From: Nannizziopsis barbatae | Lineage: Eukaryota > Ascomycota > Eurotiomycetes > Onygenales > Nannizziopsiaceae | DNA: 64,000 bases | Assembly: GCA_014964245.1 (NCBI GenBank) | Contig: JACVYH010000001.1 | Coordinates: forward strand, 6,034,001 to 6,098,000 | Direction: 5' to 3' | Shown here: in pieces, positions 57,074 through 64,000 of the stretch | Position numbering within the stretch: the first letter of the stretch is position 1 | Layout: each line of letters starts with the position of its first letter | Program-made: the position numbers and the translations under genes | The notes under the pieces: generated by a model | What the model was told of the DNA's origin: nothing | Database searches by the model: none | The model's input: only the letters and a program-made list of their open reading frames with translations

Positions 57074-59438
57074 ATGTCATCTCCAGAGCAGAACTCCCGC
57101 GTTTCGCCCGATGGTGGAGTCTTAAAGCGGAAACGTATGCTAAGCCCTTGATTCCTACCACTCAACCACTCTAGCCTTGATACCTCTCCCTGCTACACAG
57201 CTATAGCTTCTTCGACCTCATCTCTCCCTTCTCTAGCAATTTTATAAATTGACGTTTGTTGTTCTCTCGGTATATAGGCCCCGCCGCATGTGTATATTGC
57301 CATCAGCGCAAAGTTCGCTGTGATGCGAGAACGGTCGGAATACCATGCACCAATTGCAAAAATGCAGGAAAACATGATTGTCGGATCCACGAGAAAAAGA
57401 AACGTGCTGCGATTCGGTCGTTGCAGCATCCCGTTCCCATTCGCTGCGCTCCAGTATTGGAGATGAATCCTGCCCAGACACATCACGCGCTATGTGGTAC
57501 ATCGTCAAAATCGAATGACATAGGCTCGTCGCTTGGCGGGCAACTAAGCCCGGAGTCCGCTGAAGCGCCGTTGGTGGCTTCGAAAAATGATGGGGCCGAC
57601 GGCTCTGTGGACGAAGAGGAGAATATCGAATCGGATAGACACCTGGTGAAACTGATTGATGAAGACCTGCGTCAGCGGTCCATCAGAAGAGGTGTCAGGG
57701 TTATATATGTTGGCCAGGATGTGTCCAATCTGAATTTTTTACTACGTCAGCAGCATGCGGATAGAACTGATGACGTGCATCACTTCGCGCAGAATGAAAT
57801 CTCGCGGAAATATATACAAGGTTTCGACCATGTTCCGAGGGAGGCTTTTGTTTTACCAGAGCCTGCTCTTGCAGATGAGCTTGTGGAGGCATACTTTACC
57901 CATGTCAATCCCGGTTGTCCCATAATTGATGAGGAAGCGTTCTTGGCTCAGTATAAGCGTCGAGATCCGGGCGATCCGCCTTCGCTTTTGATACTACAAA
58001 GCATTCTTCTCGCCGGCGCCCATGTCGTTCGTCCGCGTCCTGCTCGTGATTCTTTGAAGTCAGCTTTTTTTCGCCGGGCCAAAATGCTATTCGAAGCTCG
58101 AGTTGAGCGGAATCGAGACATTTTGGTGCAAGCAGCGCTTCTCCTTACCTGGCACTCTGATCCGGTTGATGACGACGTGGCTGCCAATGCACATCACTGG
58201 GTCGGAGTAGCTGCGAGAATTGCAACCGGTCTGGGAATGCATCGCAATACCGGTCCAAGCATGTTTGTGCCTCATGATAGACGTATGTGGCGCCGTACAT
58301 GGTGGATATTGGTGCAATTTGATGTCCTTGTTTCCATACAGTATGGCCGGCCGCAAGCGATGTAAGTCCGATCACTAGACTAGGGATCAACAATACAGAC
58401 GCTGACTTGATGATTAGAAACCTTGAAGACTGCGACGTCCAGCCTTTGACGCGGCTTGATTTTGAAGGCTGTGGGAACCGTGTTCAAATTGACTACGTGA
58501 TACAATACACAGAACTCTGCTGTATGATATCATTTATCATGAGAGAACGGTTCGGCCTCCGTGTCAGTGCTGAACGGCGAAAGGCTGCTTTACTAGCTGC
58601 AGATAAGGCTCTTGCGAATTGGTCTCTCAAACTACCTGACAACGTGAGGATGTCCACGAGTGACATGGATTCTTGGCCTGCGCTACTTCATCTCACCTAT
58701 AATAATTTCCTTATTCTCCTCCACCGCCCTCACCCCAAAGCATCAGATGACTACGGCCCTAATGATGCAGAAATATGTAGTGCGGCGGCTAGTGTTATTG
58801 TCTCCATATTTGAGAAGCTGCGTGAGAAAGATCGGACTAAGTATCTTTGGGTTTCGGCAGTCAACTCTCTGTTTACGGCCATGATTCAAATCAGAATCGA
58901 GCTCCGATTTTCAAACCCAGTACTAGCGATAAATGCGCTTCGACGATTCGATTCTACACTCTGTTCGCTACGCAAACTTTCAGATTATTGGCTTGGTGCA
59001 GAAAGCATATTGCGAATTTTCGAGAGCTCTAAACGATTGAAGTACGATATGGAAATGGTGAAAATGAAACAACCAAATAGTATGTCAAAGGAAGGAGATT
59101 TCGTCCACAAAGGTTCGACTCAAGCTACTCCACAGGTAGAAGTGCCGGCTCCTCATCTACCAATATTCCATTCCAAGCCGCAACTAAACGAAAGACTCAA
59201 CTACTTTGTAAAACCAGTTTCTTCCGCAGTGAGCGGCCCCGTGCCCGCGCGAACGGAGCCGCCAGCCGAACATGGTGATTGGAGGCAGTTGTTCTCAATC
59301 TCTGAAGATCCATGTGGAACATTCATACCAGATATACCGGAGAATATGACTGATATGGAAGACGAATGGCGCGAGCTCTACTTACACGAACCGGGAATGA
59401 CGGATTATTTCCATGATACCACATGGCTTCCAAGCTGA
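57074..59438 (+). CDS. amdR: AmdR-like Zn2Cys6 activator (amide/omega-amino acid catabolism)
   Basis: Three exons: 57074-57134, 57278-58361 and 58418-59438, giving 721 residues. Splicing gives LKRKRPAACVYCHQRKVRCDA and then GIPCTNCKNAGKHDCRIHEKKKR. The zinc cluster, the following IHEKKKR basic block and HPVPIRC match AmdR/IntA of Aspergillus nidulans as I remember it. Further family blocks are RVIYVGQDVSNLNFLLRQQ, ELVEAYFTHVNPGCPIIDEEAF, GRPQAINLEDCDVQPLT (rebuilt over intron 2) and Fungal_trans helices. The C-terminal ~130 residues contain acidic aromatic stretches. AmdR activates amdS, gatA and lamA in response to omega-amino acids such as beta-alanine and GABA. An AmdR paralogue with other targets is the main alternative. 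No catabolic gene of that regulon is adjacent. Confidence 0.78.
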
Positions 59439-60159
59439 ATCCAGTGTAATGCACCAAAGCGGGCTTACTACGCGACTCTGCAACCATTACGACGCTCTTC
59501 CATAATGACATTGCAAAACCGGTAGCCACCAACGCTATAAAAGGCGGCCAGGATACACTGGGTTTCACAAGTGAAAGACGGGTACACTAAACCAACCTTC
59601 CCGTACAACCTCTATATACAGTCCCGGCGCTGGTATACCTCGGGCTCGATGGAGGGTATGAGAAGGCCGTGAGTTGGGAAGGTCACTCCCGACACTTTTT
59701 CCTAAGAACTATACGATGGCTATATACACATTTCCCAATACGATGGGCCGTTTGAGAATCCCATAATATCGCTTGTATACGGGGTACAGTGTTTCAATAT
59801 TTTAGGCTACTGAGCCTTGGATTGGCGATTATAATTGCGCCATATGATTCTTCCATCGTCAGCTACATCGGGCAGCGGGGTGGAGATTTGACCCTGAAGC
59901 ATATATCGATGTGTTTACAAAATTGAGCTTTTTTCAATACCTAACAGACTAGGCATTTAAAAGTAGTTTAGCAATTTCAATTACTTTAAAGTAGGTTAAT
60001 ATGGAGTGAGCAACCGTTTTGATAATTATGAGTGAGGTTTCGGGAAGTAGGTATCTCGGGCTTTTTTGACTTTGGCGGGTCAACATCTTGCAAGTTAACT
60101 CCCCTCTTTCATGTACCCAATATCTCTCAAAACACATTGTCCTCATCAGATAATCCATC
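59439..60159. other. Intergenic region between amdR-like gene and prefoldin gene
   Basis: AT-rich spacer with the amdR 3' UTR and prefoldin promoter. No motif stands out. Confidence 0.5.
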
Positions 60160-60845
60160 ATGGCAGCCCAGCAAATTAATCCGAAGAAACAGCAGGGTAA
60201 GATTCTTGCTGTCTGCGATCGTTTCCAGGCTTTTCTTCCCGAAAGGTCTCGCACTATCCGATATCATTACTAACACTGTTGGATCAGAGCTTCAGCTTCA
60301 ATACTCGACATATAAGAACACACTACAGCAGTTGGCGCAAAAGATTGGAGATATTGAGCAAGAGACCGAAGAACATAAGTGCGCCTAGGAAATAACTGCC
60401 TCTATTCCCCTCTATGCACCTGCGTTCCTCCATCCATACTTTCGTGAACTTTCCTCATATCGACCTCCCCGACCCTAATTTGACCCGGCCTACGCTTACC
60501 ATTCACTTCTTTCTGTGAGATAGACTTGTCATTGAGACGCTAGAACCTTTATCCGGGGATCGGAAATGTTTTCGAATGATAAACGGCGTGCTGGTTGAGA
60601 GAACGGTGAAAGAGGTGGTCCCAGCGTTGAAAACAAACTCCGACGGGCTCAAACAGGTCTTAGACGAGCTTATGAAGCAATACAAATCAAAGCAGGATGA
60701 AATGGATAGTTGGAAGGTGGGAAAATATTGTTCGGGTCTAAGAAGCCCGACGATTACCCTTTCCTAGGAGATTATGCGCGGTTTTACTGATACGTAACTT
60801 CTACTGGGGCAGAAAAAGAACAATATCCAGGTCGTCCAGCAATGA
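60160..60845 (+). CDS. gim4: Prefoldin subunit 2 (Gim4)
   Basis: Four exons: 60160-60196, 60288-60378, 60524-60716 and 60813-60845, giving 117 residues. Joins give NPKKQQELQLQYSTYK, EEHKLVIETLEPL and DSWKKKNNIQVVQQ. The protein is a beta-type prefoldin: N-terminal coiled-coil (about 12-45, LQQLAQKIGDIEQETEEH), central beta hairpin with the diagnostic RKCFRMINGVLVERTVKEV, and C-terminal coiled-coil. Length agrees with the family. Prefoldin is a heterohexameric cytosolic cochaperone delivering nascent actin and tubulin to CCT. The introns (91, 145, 96 nt) are longer than most in this window relative to the tiny coding sequence. Confidence 0.95.
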
Positions 60846-63052
60846 GAAAGCATGACTCATTGACTAACCCGTTTACGCCGTTGTTAGATACCTAATGGGA
60901 GGATATTCAATGGATCGGGAGACGACACGCACTTGCGATTGGAAATCCCAGTCTCGCGAGTGCACGTCTTTTTCTGCGTCGTGTTTACCGGAATGGTGCC
61001 TCGATACTTCTTCTTTTATGCGCAAACATTCTTCCTCTGGAGCATAGGTTGGAGTTACACCTTTAGGTCAAGGCTGATTTTTTGTGTTTTCATGTCGGGC
61101 TTGGTTTCGTTTTGAGAATTTGGGAGTATGACCTTGGCTGCATACCTGCCTAACAGTTGGCAACAACATATAATGTGGTGTGATGTTGGCGATATAACCG
61201 CCCAAAAAATGAAAATGAGCAATTTCTTGAAGGACTTCTTGAGGATACCGTGGTGATATACGGCTATTGCTGGTGCTGTACCGGTGATATTGGACCCGAA
61301 AGGGGCGAGATTTCCATCCAGGCGAGACCGTTACAGGATCCTGAGTTGGTCAGGAGTTTTCATCCGAAGCTAAGACGTAGAAATAGGTTGACATACCAAC
61401 GTCCTCCCGTACTTAGATGCCCGATGATGTGGACATGCGGGATGATGCTTTTAGAAGTCATGAATGCGGACTTCCGCTTTCTAGGATATTTTTGTTTTCT
61501 TTTAAATTTTTTTCAACCCGATGATTCGTTGGGTATCTACCAGGGGAGTGAAACCTACGTTATGCATGTTTAAGCATGGCTGGCAAATGGGTGATGCAGG
61601 AATCGAAAGCCTGCCATGCAAAGCAGACTCGTGTTCAAGCATCACCAGGCATCCCACATTTCTCGATGCCTAAGGCGCCCCATTCTAGAGGAGTCCGCTG
61701 GGTCCCAATCGCAATGACCGGGAACACCTGTTTCCCCAGCAATCAATCAGCAGCAAGCATAGTCACTCTTTGCCTCCGATTAGCCGCAAAACGTTGGAAG
61801 TCTGGAATGACATGGCTGAAGAAACCTGTCCAATTACTTCATCGATGAGGGGCTTTGCTTGGGTGGGAACGCGGCGAGCCCAATAGTATTGGACAGAACC
61901 AAATAATCCAGCAGCCAAAGAAATATCATTTATTTTCCTATTCGACAAACAAGGTTTCGATCGGTCAAAAGTGATTGTTTACACTCCGGCGGCTCGAGAT
62001 ATTTCGATTTATTCTCGCGCGCGATGCCCAAGTTCAGTCAATGAATTGCTGAGGAGCTCAACCGCCGGCGGTTCGAGCTTGCTTGCGAAACAAAAAGGCA
62101 ATACGAGTAATTACCAGTATCCAGACCCCAGCCTTGTGTCTACTTAGTAAGCATTTTGCGCTGCAGGCAGACTTACCAGACTGTAATGTCATGTATGTGA
62201 TATGCAGGCACAGTACAGCGATACCGCGATCAGCTCGTTTCCGGGACTCCAGCTCAACCGCCCGCGAACAGGACTTGGAGCGACAGCCTGCAAACCCGTT
62301 CGTCCAGCTTGCACGGCGAATTCGCATCAAACCTATCCATTACACCACCTTGCTTGCTTTGTTATTCCGTTTAGCTTCATTATCCCAGTGACCGTGCGAC
62401 GCGCCGATTACCACTGCGCGAATCAACCGCGTTGAAGGAACCTTGGTACACAACGTCTGACCTGTGCGGCTAGTTGAGGAAGCTCTTGATTGTCGTCTAG
62501 CTTCTGTCGGCCTCATATTTGATGCTCTCACCGGGCCTGGCATTTAGAACAAATCACAGAGGTCAGTTGCGCGAGCGTTGTTAGACTTTCTGCATCTGAT
62601 TTCCCTCTTCCCTGTGCCCAACTTGCGGTCAAGATTAACCCAATCGGCGCCCAATCCCGTTGAGCTTTCTCTTCCCTGGCCTTTCCAACCAATTGAGAAA
62701 GATCCATAAGGCACTGCGCCCTTTCATGGCGCGTGAGAATGGCGTTCGTCATCCTTGGGCTTGTGCAGGAACTGACCCATTCGCAGACCTTGTCGAGGGG
62801 AGCAGCCAACGAACTCCCGACCCTCCTTCCACGCATTCCCTGCCTTTTAGGCTCAACCAAGGCGGCCGTGAAGCGAATAGGCACCCACTCTAGTGCCTTT
62901 CTTGTTCTGACGCAACCGTGCATTGGGCTCATCGGAAAAAAGACCGACTCGGATTCGACGACGAGTGACGTGTACACTGGCTAGCAGAAACAACCCTGTG
63001 ACCACAGCTGAAGTCGCTACCCGCAGCGCGTATCCAAAAAGACGTAAAAATC
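60846..63052. other. Intergenic region upstream of hapC
   Basis: 2.2 kb with no recognised gene. A minus-strand frame at 62528-62977 is open but without motif. The right part is likely hapC promoter, with three CCAAT boxes about 360-410 bp before the ATG. Confidence 0.5.
62640..62693 (+). promoter_or_regulatory. Cluster of three CCAAT boxes upstream of hapC
   Basis: CCAAT pentamers at 62640, 62651 and 62689, all in the same orientation within 54 bp. The downstream gene encodes a subunit of the complex that binds this motif, so feedback control is plausible. Whether the complex binds here is untested. Confidence 0.4.
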
Positions 63053-64000
63053 ATGTCTTCGGCCTCTCCTTCGAATCCTAAAGAACCTGAGGTGGAACCA
63101 GGCACACAGTCAGGCGACGACCCGGAGCACATGGAAAGAGAACACCAAGACACGCAAGCGCACACGCAGGGCGAATTCGAGGTGAAAGAGCAGGATCGAT
63201 GGCTCCCAATTGCAAATGGTTTGTTATTTAGATTTTCTTCCCTCCGCGCGGTTACAGTTGATCGGATACACACATATCCTTTCCCCTCCCCGTGTTTCGA
63301 TTTCCACCAGTTGTCGTATGGTCCTCTCTGATCATTGTGCGCGCCAATCAATCTTTCCTCTCAATATTTGATTTGATCAAAAGTCGCGACTCAAAGCTTG
63401 ATTTGTCGCTCCCTTATTCATGGTTGCTTTGTTTGCGTTCGTTGCATCTTGAATGTTCTGTCCTGAGTCAGAGAAACTATCGCCAATACAAGGTCACTTT
63501 GTGTTACGAAAGTGTCCATCTATCGTGGGGGCTTCTTGTGCTAATATCGAGTTTACTATAAGTTGCCCGAATTATGAAAACTGCCCTTCCCGAAAACGCG
63601 AAAATTGCCAAAGAGGCCAAGGAGTGCATGCAAGAATGCGTGAGCGAATTCATATCATTCATTACCAGCGAAGGTTAGTACACCTCTCGTTTCTCCCGAT
63701 GGACTATTTCCACCGATTAATACCACTTCTTTCTTCGTTTAGCTTCGGAGAAGTGCCAGGGAGAAAAGCGCAAGACCGTCAATGGAGAGGACATCTTGTT
63801 TGCGATGACGTCCCTTGGGTTCGAGAATTACGCGGAGGCTTTAAAGATTTATTTGTCGAAGTATCGGGAAGTAAGTCTACCAGATTAATCCCTCTGATAT
63901 TGCCATTTGAACTTTCATATCGTCTCAATCTGGCAAGACGAACTATCTGAACAATTGAATTGATTGGTTTGAGACCCAATCCTCAAGGGCGGAGAACCAG
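63053..64000 (+). CDS. hapC: HapC (NF-YB/Hap3), CCAAT-binding complex subunit; partial
   Basis: Three exons visible: 63053-63218, 63563-63673 and 63743-63870; the next donor GTAAGT follows at 63871 and the remaining C-terminus lies beyond or at the window edge. The 135 residues present are an acidic N-terminus followed by the complete H2B-like histone fold: DRWLPIANVARIMKTALPEN, KIAKEAKECMQECVSEFISF, EKRKTVNGEDILFAM, GFENYAEALKIYLSKYRE. These contain the NF-YB contacts for HapE and HapB. The CCAAT-binding complex controls amdS, respiration, iron and redox genes in Aspergillus. The 344-nt first intron is much longer than neighbours'. Its position of splitting N-V-A-R-I-M at the start of the fold is clean. 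Confidence 0.95.

Noticed and set aside
62528..62977. 149-codon minus-strand frame in front of hapC
   Set aside because: It lies across the hapC promoter with its CCAAT boxes, is mirrored by plus-strand frames and has no motif.
63880..63960. Short terminal exon of hapC after AAG at about 63938
   Set aside because: It would add only a few unrelated residues before a stop; the true C-terminal exon probably lies beyond the window, so the gene is reported as partial.

Overview
The window reads as nuclear DNA of a filamentous ascomycete, most probably a eurotiomycete (Aspergillus/Onygenales side). The reasons are short GT-AG introns (mostly 50-90 nt) with CTAAC/CTAAT branch points, genes well known from that class (flbC, amdR, hapC, rax2, several Zn2Cys6 activators), pyrimidine-rich leaders and long gene-free gaps. 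Species cannot be fixed from sequence alone. I see no tRNA, rRNA, CRISPR array or intact mobile element. Gene models were built by hand from reading frames, splice signals and family motifs. Most internal junctions restore an expected motif.

Layout: 1-8562 holds a FlbC-like C2H2 regulator (3130-4405, +) between two large non-coding blocks. 8563-16822 holds a CTF1/AmdR-type Zn2Cys6 factor (+), the t-SNARE Sec9 (-) and a NirA-type Zn2Cys6 factor (+). 16823-24252 holds the U2 snRNP HEAT-repeat protein SF3B1/Hsh155 (-) and a small secreted DUF3455 protein (+). 24253-36064 is a minus-strand run: a 1506-residue disordered protein with a degenerate methyltransferase-like end, the SAP protein Tho1 and the FACT subunit Pob3. 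37655-44803 holds the polarity protein Rax2 (+) and a third Zn2Cys6 factor (+). 46157-54642 holds a very large STE20/GCK kinase (-) and an Aro8-type aminotransferase (-). 57074-64000 holds an AmdR-like activator, prefoldin subunit 2 and the 5' part of hapC (all +).

There is no obvious biosynthetic cluster or operon-like pathway. The genes fall into housekeeping RNA/chromatin/secretion functions (hsh155, tho1, pob3, sec9, prefoldin), polarity and morphogenesis (rax2, the GCK kinase, flbC) and nitrogen/carbon regulation (amdR, hapC, Zn2Cys6 factors, aro8). AmdR and the HapC-containing CCAAT complex are known from Aspergillus to act on shared promoters such as amdS; their closeness here may be chance.

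The most unusual signals are a 9-mer (TACTCCGTA/TACGGAGTA) found 16 times, always between genes; a pob3 start codon split by an intron; a 17-nt micro-exon and a stop-free in-frame intron in the aminotransferase; coding minisatellites in the kinase; upstream ORFs before flbC, amdR and rax2; and three CCAAT boxes upstream of hapC.
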